In this document: in pieces, positions 15,001 through 25,700 of the stretch | Layout of the letters: each line of letters begins with the position of its first letter | How positions within the stretch are numbered: the first letter of the stretch is position 1 | Assembly: GCA_021397835.1 (NCBI GenBank) | Contig: JAJFZO010000094.1 | Span: 1,404,501-1,468,500, forward strand | DNA from: Moringa oleifera | Taxonomy: Eukaryota; Streptophyta; Magnoliopsida; Brassicales; Moringaceae | Reading direction: 5' to 3' | Length of the DNA: 64,000 nt | Notes under the pieces: model-generated | Told to the model about the DNA's origin: nothing | Seen by the model: the letters and a program-made list of their open reading frames with translations, nothing else | Databases searched by the model: none | Position numbers and translations under genes: made by a program

Positions 15001-15017
15001 CTCAATGACAAAGCCAT
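85..15017 (-). CDS. FHY1: Chloroplast FMN phosphatase, HAD superfamily (FHY1-like), 7 exons
   Basis: Coding exons on the minus strand in transcript order: 14788-15017, 12174-12249, 9816-9867, 8687-8801, 8539-8609, 1042-1129, 85-220. All junctions are GT-AG and the phases join to give 255 aa. The ATG at 15017 is the first in frame after an upstream stop. Visible HAD motifs: motif I (FDIMDT, D58 and D61), motif II threonine in AFTNY (T153), motif III lysine in KRKPDPDFY (K185) and motif IV IFIDDR (D209/D210). The N-terminal 50 residues are basic, Ser/Thr-rich and non-conserved, as expected of a transit peptide. The recalled family match is the Arabidopsis chloroplast flavin mononucleotide hydrolase (At1g79790), which dephosphorylates FMN to riboflavin. 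Exon joins are inferred from frame and splice sites, not from cDNA. The gene is stretched by introns of 2.5 kb (intron 1), 2.3 kb (intron 2) and 7.4 kb (intron 5), which contain LINE debris. Substrate specificity rests on homology only. Confidence 0.9.
1130..8538 (-). other. Giant intron 5 of the FHY1-like gene (7.4 kb)
   Basis: This intron separates the exon ending in the KIG codon from the exon carrying KRKPDPDFY. The donor GTATGT (minus strand, at 8538) and an acceptor ending TTTTTCAG (at 1130) are clear. About half of its length is a LINE remnant (3081-6740). The flanks 1130-3080 and 6741-8538 are AT-rich, and I see no gene or recognisable element in them. Confidence 0.85.
3081..6740 (-). 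mobile_element. Degenerate 5'-truncated plant LINE (non-LTR retrotransposon)
   Basis: Broken frames on the minus strand run in the order of a plant LINE ORF2. The endonuclease start (about 6.6-6.73 kb) is followed by an endonuclease-RT linker at 5853-6089. RT pieces at 5295-5582 carry GNKAPSPNGF, and those at 4548-4844 carry HLLFVDDAIIF, the RT catalytic FVDD box. Next come the RT-distal SKAGRLTLI block (4253-4441), an RVKFWHDMW block with NVQDWEV (3815-4027) and the zf-RVT-like tail at 3258-3503. A T-run at 3081-3096 on the plus strand is the poly(A) tail of the minus-strand element. No ORF1 is visible upstream of the endonuclease, which fits 5' truncation on integration. Stops and frameshifts are frequent, so it is dead. 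It lies in sense orientation within the host gene's intron 5. Confidence 0.85.
9241..9325. repeat. Two-copy tandem repeat (43 and 42 bp)
   Basis: Positions 9241-9283 and 9284-9325 are near-identical copies. They share atagatctcg at the start and gaattctcaaaaaactat at the end and differ by one indel and one substitution. The repeat sits in intron 3 of the FHY1-like gene. It looks like a recent local duplication with no evident function. Confidence 0.85.
9868..12173 (-). other. Intron 2 of the FHY1-like gene, no recognised content
   Basis: A 2.3-kb GT-AG intron. It contains several short open frames on both strands (for example 10487-10726 plus and 10802-11059 minus) that show no family signature and no codon structure I trust. 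I see nothing else to annotate. Confidence 0.6.
12945..13330 (-). mobile_element. LINE ORF2 fragment in intron 1 of the FHY1-like gene
   Basis: Two overlapping minus-strand frames (12949-13197 and 12971-13210) together resemble the stretch between RT and the zf-RVT domain of plant LINEs. The clearest parts are SWDVAFNCNVQDWEI and the EEFFSF block. The NVQDWE match to the larger LINE at 3.9 kb suggests the same broad lineage. The frame switches between the two ORFs, so it is a broken scrap. Its edges are approximate. Confidence 0.6.
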
Positions 15018-15125
15018 CAAAATTTTCTTCGGTTATGTTTCTGTTTGGCTCCCGGGGAAGATGGAATAAAAAGCCGCCAGACAGGCAAGTAAGGGCCCCG
15101 CCCCAAATAAAAGCCCATCAAGATT
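15018..15125 (-). promoter_or_regulatory. Probable 5' leader and proximal promoter of the FHY1-like gene
   Basis: Immediately upstream of the minus-strand start codon the base composition is locally GC-richer, and it then drops sharply to the AT-rich intergenic DNA after about 15130. On the minus strand TGATGGGCTTTT (15109-15120) resembles the TGGGC/UP1-type promoter motif of housekeeping plant genes, next to a GGGGCGGGGCCC box (15093-15104). No confident TATA box was seen. This is inference from motif and position only. Confidence 0.3.
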
Positions 15126-17080
15126 CCGCAAATCTTTTCTTTTTTATTTATTATATTTTAATTATTTTGAGTAAATGTAAACAAAACCTTCAAATTTATT
15201 TAAATTTTAATTTAAAATTTATTTTTTTAATTAGATTCAGTTTGTATTTAAAGTTGTAAACTGAGCCAATGTAGATCTTGTAAGAAAATTTAAAAATTAA
15301 GAATATTTAAATTATAAAAATTTATATAACAGATTTTTATTCGAAATTTTATACGACATAAAATGATATTTAAGTTGTTATTATTTTTAAAAATACTAAA
15401 ATTTTTAAAGTATTAAATATATTTTAAATTTATATTATCAAAATTTTAAAAAAAACTATAAATAAAGTAGTCAATCAAAAATTATTTAAATTTAATGAAT
15501 AAATTTAAAATAAATAGTAAAATTTATTTGAATTATTTTTTAAATATTTTTAAAATAAAAAATTAATAATTTTTTATAATCATTTAGATAGAATTTTAAA
15601 TGAAATTAAATTAAAATATTAAATATAAAAAATTGAAATAAAAAGTTTAAATTAAAATTCAAGTAAATTTAGAATTTGTTTACATTTCATTAATTATTTT
15701 TAATTTATTTTTTTAATTTTTTGTTCTCTTATTTGTTTATTATCCATTATGCTTTGACAATTTATCCACTTTCAGATACTTGATTCAAGATAATTATCAA
15801 GAATTAATAGTTATTTCTAAGAAATTTTCATTGCATTAAGATATTGTTTTTTTTATATATTCAACATATAGCCAAGTATTTTGAGTAAAATTATTTTTAA
15901 AAAAATATATATCTTGTTAAAACGTTTCTATAGCATGATAATGGTTTGTCTTATCCTTCACTATTTTAAAATATTTATGCATATAAAATAGGAACTCCTT
16001 ATTATTTTAATATATATATATATATGTATATAAAATATGGTAGCCAACATCATGCCACTATTAAACAAAAATTGGCATGACTGCCACCATATTGTTACAA
16101 CATTTTCAAATGAAATGATGAATAATTTTTATTGTACAAAGATATATCCATTGCAAACACATAAAACTTCAGAAAGTGGACTTCTTCGGTTTATTTATTT
16201 TTTGTTAATTTGCTAATAATATTTACCATCAATTAAATTATATTCAAACTTTATGGGTGAAAATGAAATATATATACATATATATATATATAAAAATTAA
16301 AGGGTACACTAAAAAGATATGATTCAAAATCAAAAAAATATAGCTTAAAAGATGCAGTATAAAATATGTTATAAAATAAATAAGAATATAATAATTATTT
16401 TTTAGGATGAGTTATATTTTAAATGATATCAGGATAATATTTAACTAAACCTCAAAATAACACTTCATTTCTAGAATCTTTCAATATCAGTTGATGAAAT
16501 ATAAAAATATACATCTCCTAGGTCAATCTGATATCTTTTAGAGCAATTTTTAATCCACTAGATCTTAGTCTATCTATTAAATAAGTACTTTTAACTATTA
16601 AAAGTGTTAAACTTGTCCTTAAGTTAAAAATATTATATTTTTTATTAATTAATTTATTAAAATAATATTTTAAATTTATTACAAAACTTATTATTATTGT
16701 GAAATTTTCTAATTTTAAAAAAATGTACCTATAATTTTGAAATAATAGGGAAGTTCATAAAAGAGATTTTAACTTATCAATTTTTTTTAAGATCATTATT
16801 TTCAAACTTGATTTTTAACTTTTTATTTTATATTTAGGATCGATATTAACACAAACTAAAAAAATTAAGCACATTTTCAAAATATTTATCAAACTTTATG
16901 TATCATTTCAATTATTACATTTAAGAACATTTTCACATGAAAACATTTAAAAATACAACGTCTAATCAATTGCAATATACTTTATCGACACCATATTAAT
17001 AGTGACAATTAAGTTTAAAAGCCTACTTCTTATTTAATACAAAGTTTATAGCCTTTGACACCTTTTGGATAGACAATAAA
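15126..17080. other. AT-rich intergenic DNA
   Basis: Very AT-rich sequence between the divergent FHY1-like and TGD3 genes, with TA microsatellite stretches near 16009-16030 and 16268-16292. No gene is visible. The part at about 15290-15650 resembles 20580-20890 (see the repeat entries). Confidence 0.6.
15290..15650. repeat. Diverged AT-rich dispersed repeat, copy A
   Basis: Successive landmarks (aatttatataacaga-like start, tatattttaaatttatattatcaaaattttaaaaaaa-like middle, aaaatttattt-like block, terminal taaattaaaatattaaatat) recur in the same order at 20580-20890. The AT content makes chance similarity easy, so this is tentative. It could be a decayed non-coding transposon. Confidence 0.35.
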
Positions 17081-19300
17081 TATTCTCTTTATTGACCTAA
17101 AATTAAGCTTTCCTTGTTTTTAATATACATATGTTGTACAACTAAAAACTCTCAAATGAGCTAGGCAACGAGGTAGCCCACTCGAAAACTCTTTTGGTGT
17201 TTTCATTTCAGTAGCTTTTGATAGACTTTTATTGATCAAGTACATTATTGTGACAATAGCTTCTCCCTAAAATCCTTGTCTGGAACTAGTTGTAAATGTC
17301 ATTACACCTAGCTCTCTTCATCAATGTGAGATTCATCTTTTCTGTCGCGCCACTTTATTATTTGAGTATCCTTTACTAATTTTTGTCAAAGCACCCCAGT
17401 ACCCTTGCAAAGCTAATCAAACTTGGCATTATATAAGTCAAGACTATTGTTTGTTCTCACAGCTTTAAGCTTATTTTTGATTAAACTCTTTATCAAGGCT
17501 TTTCATTCTTTAAATTTTTAGAAGCAATTATCTTTATTTTTTAGCAGATAAATCCACACTTTCCTACCACAGTGATCAATAATTAATAAAAAGCATTGGC
17601 ATCCACCATGAGTACTTGTTTTCTCTATTCCCTAGGGGTCTATATGTGCATATAACCCATTTTTTTACTTGGATTATGCATTACGCACTTTGAGAAATTA
17701 AGCCTATATTGCTTACTCATCGTACAAATATTCAAAGAAACTCATATCATTGATTAGATCACTTTCAAGTAAGCCTTGCTTCCTTAATTCTTGCATCTCT
17801 TTGGGATTCACATATCCTAGCCCTTATGTCATGATTGAATAGCTTGTTACCTTGAGATTGTAATAGTTGTAGCCACTTTAATGATTGTAGTTCCATCCAA
17901 AATATGCAACTATTACAAATGCTACTTTCAACACCTTCAATTGGCATCTCTTAGCTTTGAATGAATAAAACTATTACTATTTAGTGAACCAAAGAATCAA
18001 ATTTCTCCTCAAGTTAGGCATGTATCTTACCTTACTTAACCTTGATGGTTTTAGCATGCAACTTAAAAGCCGCTAAACCTATCTTTTTCACAAGTTGCTT
18101 GGTCATTCCCTATTACAACTTTACTTTCTGCTAATGGCATATAATTTTAGACATTTTTTTATTTGAGCACATAATATATGTGCACCATAAGTTTAATTTC
18201 CATTCGTCATGTATTTTTGCTTAAGAAATAGTTAAAAAAACACCTTTATCGCAAGAATTTATTGTCATTATAGCATCACCTTTTTTTATATTGTTGTTTA
18301 TTTATTTGCTTCTTCTTGATATCCCTGTGATATTTTCTTACGTAACCAATTTTACCATAGTGATAAAACTTTCAAGAAAAGTTCCTTGACTTGAATTTCT
18401 TCCCTTGTTTTGTCTTCTTTCTACTACTAAAAATAGTAATAGCTTGTTAGCCACATTTCTTAGGTCTTTCCCTTGTATGCAAGCCTTCAACCTCTGCATC
18501 TTTTTTTTTTTTTTTTTCAGACTTGTTTCCATGTTCTTTAGCATTAAGAGCATCCGTCACATCCTTTAATGTCAAGGTGTCACGCACATGCTTTAACTAT
18601 TCATAAAATTTTGACAAGATTTGGGCAAAGAATGTAGTAATCCAAAGGCTTTATTTCCATTTTCATATTCAACTTCAATATTCTCAAGATCAAGGCACAA
18701 CTTGCTAAACTCATTAAAATGTTCCTACAAAGGTTTGAATCTTAAAGGTAAAGAATTTCTCTCCTTGAGGTATAGCTTATTTGAGAGAGTCTTGGTCATA
18801 TAAAGACTCCAATTTGAGCCATTTTTCTACAGTAGTTTTTTACTTAATTAGTTTACGCAAAACCTTGTTACTCAAACTCAAAATTAGAGTGTTATAGTCC
18901 TTCTTCATTAATTTAACATTTGTTTCTTGAGTTTTGAGCTTGGTACATACTTTAAAATTTAATTGCAAGATACCAATAATTAATATTTAATAACAACCAA
19001 AAATTCTTAGCAACTTATAAGCCTATAATTTCTTACTAGTAGCAAAGCACCATAAAACCAAGTATTATAGTAGTAAATTAAAACGCATAAAGGAATAAAA
19101 CACAACAATTATAAGGTTCACTAAAGTGCCTACATCCACGATAAGGCTCCTCCAAATAAAAAGACTAAAAACCATCAATTATTTAAGGGTACTAAGGATC
19201 TTACACTATTATAGATAGAGAACTAAGCTAATTTCCTTACTCATGGGCTTGACCATTAATACTGCTACTTTTAAACTCAGTTTGATACCAGAAAAGAAGT
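17080..19300 (-). mobile_element. Heavily decayed Ty1/copia retrotransposon
   Basis: Reading the minus strand through many stops gives copia domains in order. A gag block at about 18560-18900 has KLESLYMTKTLSNKLYL and LDLENIEVEYEN. A zinc-knuckle remnant lies near 18330-18360, followed by a pre-integrase block at about 17990-18060 (VRYMPNLRRNLISLGSLNS). The integrase core at about 17330-17590 carries CGRKVWIYLLKNKD and KLKAVRTNNSLDLYN, and a post-integrase block lies near 17100-17260. A primer-binding-site-like TGGTATCAAACT (minus strand, 19279-19290) stands just upstream of gag. I could not find paired LTRs. The RT/RNase H part is not recognisable below 17.1 kb. It is old and dead. Confidence 0.8.
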
Positions 19301-22290
19301 AATACATATAAACTTCATAGATTGAACCTTACAGGAAAGATACTAGCATTTTTCTTCTCAAACTTGTTCCAATTTTTTTTAGATCTAACATAAGATGCAA
19401 AGGTGCCAATTAGTTCTTTATAATCAACTGAAACTGTTAATTGATGTAGCCAATCACTTGTATAATTGGTAACCATTATTGGACATGGTGGTTCACTAGT
19501 TGTTTTTGTCCCATTTTCAATTAGTACCACATCAACTAATAGCATGGTCAACTTTCCTGTTTCTTAAAACAAACCCTTAAACCCCAACAAATAGTGATGT
19601 GTTTAATGATGTACCTTTCATAGCATATGTGATGGCTAATTTTTTTTATCCTTATTTAATTTTCACGTACTTGTAAGCATGTTTTCAAATGAAAAAGTAA
19701 TTAAAGGATTTCAATTGCAAGAGGAGATGAAAGAGAGAAGCTGTTTGTTAGTCAGTCAAGAAGTTTAAGAGCTAAAGAGCTTAAAGCTAAAAGTTAAGAA
19801 CATTATACCATAAACTATGGGATAAATGAAGAAGTATTAAATGATCAATAAACAAGAAGTACAGTGGGAAAGTTGTCTATTAAGAAAGTAAAATTTTAAA
19901 CAAAAGTTGCATTTTGTGAAAAATTAAAAAAAAAAAGATTATAAAAGTACCAACGAAGATCAAGATTCTGTAACGAGTCAATTTGGATTGATTTAATTTG
20001 AAAAATATAAAATTTAAGGTTTAACTGAAACTTATATAAAATTTATCAAACTTTTTAAATAAATGGGACAAGTGAAACTCATCTTTTTGAAAAATATATG
20101 ATTCATAGTTTTGCCTTCATAAAACCATATATGAATCATTTTTATGGACTATCTTATAAAATCTTATGGCATACTATATAATAAGTTTTAAATAGACCTT
20201 ATTCAAGCTGATCCAATAAATCTTATCGAGTTAATTTAAAAGGTAATCATATTTATTGCTATAAAAAATTAAATAATAAAATTAAATTTTAATAGTAATA
20301 AAAATAAAATAAAAAATTAGTGAGCTAAGAATTTCAATTTTTGAAATATTTGAATATAAAACAAACTTGTAACATTTTTAACATGTAATATTTAAATCAA
20401 TGGAAAAATAATATGTTTCATTATATAACTATATGTTAGATTTTAACTTGCAAAACAAACAATACTTGCTTTCTTTAAATTATACTTGCCTTTTATTTTA
20501 CACCTCAAAGTAAGATTGCATAATTATTTATATAATGTTTCAATTTAGTTCGATTTAAACTTCACCTTTCATTTTTTTAAAAAAATTATATATTTAAATT
20601 AAAAATTTTGTATAACGAATTTTGACTTAAATTTTTTTTATATATAATGAAGTATTCCAGTTACTTTGATTTGAGTTTTTTTAGGTACTAAAAATATATT
20701 TTAAAAAATTACACTATCAAAATTTTTAAAAAAAACATAAAAAATAATTTATGAGTTAAAACTATTTAAAATTAAAAAATATACTTAAAATAAAATATAA
20801 AATTTATTTAAATAATGTAAACATCTTTAATTTTTTATAACTACTAAAATTAAAGTCTAATTTAAATAAATTAAAATTTTAAATATACAATTTATCTGGT
20901 CGATATATCGTGATTTAAATTGAAAAACACATTTAATTCAGATTTTTTTATATTTATCTTAAAATAAAAATTAATATTACTTAATTTGTTTTCTATTTTA
21001 ATGATTTATATTATTTTTCTTTGTACAAATAAAAAAATTTTGCTTAAAAAGCGACAGAATACAAGTAATGCATATGGATGATATTATATGTTATGTCAAT
21101 ATTTTTATAAGAAAATTAAAGTAATTGATACAATTTATTAGTGTGACTCATGCAATACTGTTCAAGCAGAATATCTTATTCTAAGACAAATAATATTCAA
21201 ATAATTTATCATTTATTGAATAGACAAAAATTTTATATTTTATTTAATTATTTAATTATAATATAAAAATAATTTAGTTTAATATCAAAATATTTATAAA
21301 AATATAAATTAAATATCAAAGGATGTGATACATGTAGTCCTATCAATTTTGTGTTTTTCGACAACAAATTTGAAAATATTATCCAATATTTTGTTAAAAC
21401 TCTTTGCACAATATGTATGTAAATATATTAATTGATAATATGTTTGTAAATCATTTTTTTTTTCTTTTATCATCATTAGAGGTTTCTTTGTAAATCTGTA
21501 TTGTTAATTTAATATAAGATGATAGATTTCATTTTGTGTAATATATATTCGATAAATTAATTGATAATATTTATGTTTTTTAAATTAAAATAAACAACTA
21601 CAATACTATGGAAATACAACATTCATTGTTCTTAATATTTACCATTTGGATTTTACATGTGAAATCTTTTTAAATGGTATTACATTTATTTGTTAATAAT
21701 ATAATTATAACTTATTTTATATTTTATTTTATAAATTAATTTTTGATGGTATAGTTTAATAGTTCAAATTAATGTTAAGTTATCTTGTAAGAGATCTCAT
21801 TTAATCGGATAATAAAAATTACATATTAAGATATTTCATCGAACAAATTTAATGAAGAATATCTTCGACAAGGATTATGCATAAGAGAATGAGTTTTCAT
21901 CTTTATATTTATTAATTTTCAAATTATATTTTTTAACGAAAATATCTACATTACTTTAACATAAAAAAGTTAATATATTTTAATATTTTGATTTCAGAGG
22001 GGGAATGCAACACATTTACGATAAATAGTGAAGCTTTTTATATATAAATTCTTATTGTTACTAAATTTCTTTTATTGTATAAAATTTTATAATTTTATAA
22101 TTTTTAAGCTTTAAAATTTATTATTTAATTAATTTTAATTTGAAATCTTAAATAATTTATTAATAATATGATTAAATTATTAATGTCACAGGGCAAAATA
22201 ATTTGTGCATTGCACTTATTCATGGTTTTAAAAAACAAAAATTTCAGTACTAATTGATATAATAATATAATAAGTAACCCATGTATTAGA
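19301..22290. other. AT-rich intergenic DNA upstream of TGD3
   Basis: No gene is recognised. A 78-codon minus-strand frame at 19315-19551 abuts the copia primer-binding site and matches nothing I know. The rest is AT-rich with short chance frames. Confidence 0.55.
20580..20890. repeat. Diverged AT-rich dispersed repeat, copy B
   Basis: Partner of the block at 15290-15650 in the same orientation. Shared order: taaattaaaaattttgtataacgaa-like start, ttacactatcaaaatttttaaaaaaaac-like middle, aaaatttatttaaat block, and aaattaaaattttaaatat end. Confidence is limited by the extreme AT content. Confidence 0.35.
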
Positions 22291-22791
22291 ATGGCTCATT
22301 GTTTTAAAGAAAATATTGTTAATTGTCTCCTGGTAATAAACAGTGCAAAATCGAATTACAAAAGCAACCACCTCACCGACCATACAAAGCTCACGTTCTT
22401 GGCTCCTTTGACCAAAGCGGAACAATTGACCAATCAATTTGTTCCGTGGCGCCGTGCTTCCTTCCTTCATTATATCTTTAATGGCCCTCTCGGTGTTCTG
22501 TCATTTGGGACATTTCATTTGTTTTTGTGCAATTTGAGTTCCGACTATTAAAAATTCCTTAAATTCTACAAAAACCCATCGAATTCCGCGCCCAATTGCA
22601 AATTTGATTTATTGTCGTGGTTATTTGCCCAATAAGTTTCTCCAGGTTCTGCTTCGAATTAGCCAAATTCGGTTGCCCACAAGTCGATTTGGTCTGAAAA
22701 ACCTATTAGTATTGAATTTTTGAGGTTTTAACCAAAAACCCCGATCCAGGTCTGCTTTAAGTTTGCCTGAATTGCCTGGTAGAAAAGAGGC

Positions 22792-25700
22792 ATGGTTTCT
22801 TTATCCTGTTTCTTGCTGCCTTCTCTAACTATACCCAATGGTAGCTCTCCTCGGTTCTTTAAATTTACTGTTTCGGGTGCAAATGCAACCAGTTACTCCT
22901 GTCATAAGCATAGAGAGGAGCGGAGAAAAGTTGTGTGTGCTTGTGTGGCTCCTCCACGAAACTTGGGGAGCGATGGATTATCTATGAAAAAACTCAATGT
23001 ACACCCATGATTTCCCATTTGTCTATATACTTTTTGCATTTAAGCTGCTCAAACCTGTAGTCTTGTATAGCATATTTTTGGTCCGTTGTATAAAATAATT
23101 GCCAGTTTGCATTTCCTTCGGATGACTTGAATGTGAGGCAATTTATTAAGTAGGCTTTGTTTAATTAATTATTAAACTGGATTTTGGGCTTATTTTATTC
23201 TATTTGCTGTCATTTCCACTGATCAATGTATTTTTCCGACTCTATTTGTGTTGCACATTATTGCCAATGTGGATTTCATGTTGATGATGTTTAACCCCTT
23301 TGAGTTTAGCCCAGCTTTATGGATAGTTTATCTTACTTTAGGAAGTTAGTGCTGCATGTAACTTGTTATCTTTTATTTAACTTCATGTATTTCAATCTTC
23401 CATTTATGCACATTAATTTTATTTTATTTTTGGTGTATCTTATAACTTTTACTTTTAAGATTTCAATTTCATATCTCCTTGCTAATGTTTAGAATTGGTG
23501 GCAACTTTGGCTCAAACATTGTGAAGCTAGTTGAAGTGATATTTTACGTATCTATTTAATTTTCCCCTTGAACTTAGTTTGGGTATGTTTCTCATATTTT
23601 AGTTTGAATTAATTGTCTTTAGGATTTACCTAAATTGGAGAACAAGCCTAGCCTATGGGAACCTGAGGATGATTCTGATGTGCTAATTGAATGTCGAAAC
23701 GTCCACAAGTCATTTGGGGAAAAGCAAATTCTGAGAGGTGTAAGCTTCAAGGTGAATTTATTTATGTATTCTTTCATTTCTTTTTAAAATGCTGCTGCTT
23801 AAATAGAGATTGAACTGCTCACTGGTGGTTTTGAAAGTTTTTAGATGTATTCTATGAAACCAAGTACACATTTTGAGTATTAAGAATATGGTGTGGGCAA
23901 AACCATTTGCATGGGAAGTTGCTTTTTGGTGGGGACATATACATTGATAAACCACTGTTCTATTGTTCTTTTCTACTTCTATTGTTCTCTAGCTTTGGCA
24001 GAAAAGTGTAGATGTAAGTAATGGTTTAAGAAACATCCTCAGTCTGTCAGAGTGCTGTTCAGTTAGTATTGCAACAAGAATGTCGAAGAAGGATCTTATG
24101 GAATTTTTCCTGTGAATAAGAGGAGAAGTTTACATGTTTAGAGAAAATATATGAACAATCCAGTGTAAATCAGAAAGGAAGACATGCACATTAGCTAGTT
24201 TACAAGCGTCCTTTATCAGCTGAGCAACCCTAAGTCAACCATCTTTTCTCGCGTGAATCTTTTCTCTGATATTGACAAGACTGATGAAATCCCTATGGTC
24301 TGCTAGAGTTGCCCTATCCTGATCACATCACATGCTTGGCAACTTTTGAAGTGGGATATTGTTTTTTTATGTGAGTAATAAAGGAGATTTTTGTTATAGA
24401 GTAAATGGACAAAGTGCTGGTTCTATAAGAGGCTGAAGTTGATGTAATCACCAGCCCATGTGTCCTATTTGTAACTTTTGGGGAGTGTCAATGCTACAAA
24501 TGTCCCTAAAAAACACTTCCTTGTGATGCGAAAGCCTTCAACCAATTGGAGCCCACTTTTGAAACCTCCTTTAATCTTTCGAGAACATAACAAACTCTTC
24601 CCAGCACATTTGTGTATGCATGTTTGTTTCCATGTATTTCTCAAGCATTTTTCTGAAGTCATATTAACTCGTTCTCTGTGCTCAGTGAGTTGGACCTGGG
24701 TTATTGAGTTTGCATGTACTCTTTAATGCTTTTGGCTTCCTGCAACGTCTTATGGATCTAGTTGAGTATTGAGCTCTTGCCTTAACATCTATAGTTTCTT
24801 CTGCAATATATGATTGCACAGGTTTTGACTTTCTATCATTGCTATCTGTTGTCTTCAACCACTTATCTGTTTGGACCTTTTAACTCTTGTTAAATGTGCA
24901 CCACAATAAGATCTTCACAATGTAAAAATAAAAATCATGTTATCGTGTCCAAGATTGTGAAGATGTGGATTGTAATGAGTTACTTTGGTTCAAATGTTGT
25001 CTGATGCAAAGAAAGTAACAAAGAATAAGTGGCTACAAAGGTTTATGACATCCCTCTTTAGTGTGTGATTGAAATGTTTGGTTTTGTAACCTACTATACT
25101 ACTATCAACACCCCCCTTAAAAGGCAGAGGAAAGGACCGGTCTGGTCTTGAGTGTATCATGGTCTAAAAGTTAAACAATATCTAGAAAAATTTTAAATTT
25201 CATCTGCAAGGTTTATAAACGTACTATGGATTTCAACTTTGGTCTTATGTTGCAACAATTTATGACATGAGTGGATGTTTCATTCCTCTTCCATCCCATC
25301 CCACCCCGGCCCACCCCTTCTTTTATTTCTTTGGTGATTTGCCCTTGTTTGAGATGTTCCATATCCTTGTTGCTATTTTTTTCTATCTTTCTCTTCGTTT
25401 TGTAACTTCACCCTCTGATCTTGTGTAGATTAGACATGGTGAAGCTGTTGGTGTAATTGGACCTTCTGGGACTGGGAAATCTACAATTCTGAAGATTATA
25501 GCTGGACTTCTTGCTCCAGACAAGGCAAGTAGTTCTGGATTCATATTGCACTTTTTGTTTTTTTTTTCTTTTTTCCTTTTTATAACTTTTTAATGTATTA
25601 GTCTTCCTCATTGATGATTTCAATTAGATCATGCATTAGTAGATGACTCCTTCTCTTATGGGCTATATCTAATGTTAAATGAGCAGGGAGAGGTTTATAT

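Noticed and set aside
15018..15020. Extra first residue for the FHY1-like protein
   Set aside because: The codon at 15018-15020 is TTG. The first in-frame ATG is 15015-15017.
25529..25534. GT donor GTAGTT for TGD3 intron 3
   Set aside because: Using it adds five bases and shifts the frame in the conserved ATPase domain. The GC donor four bases earlier keeps the conserved junction.
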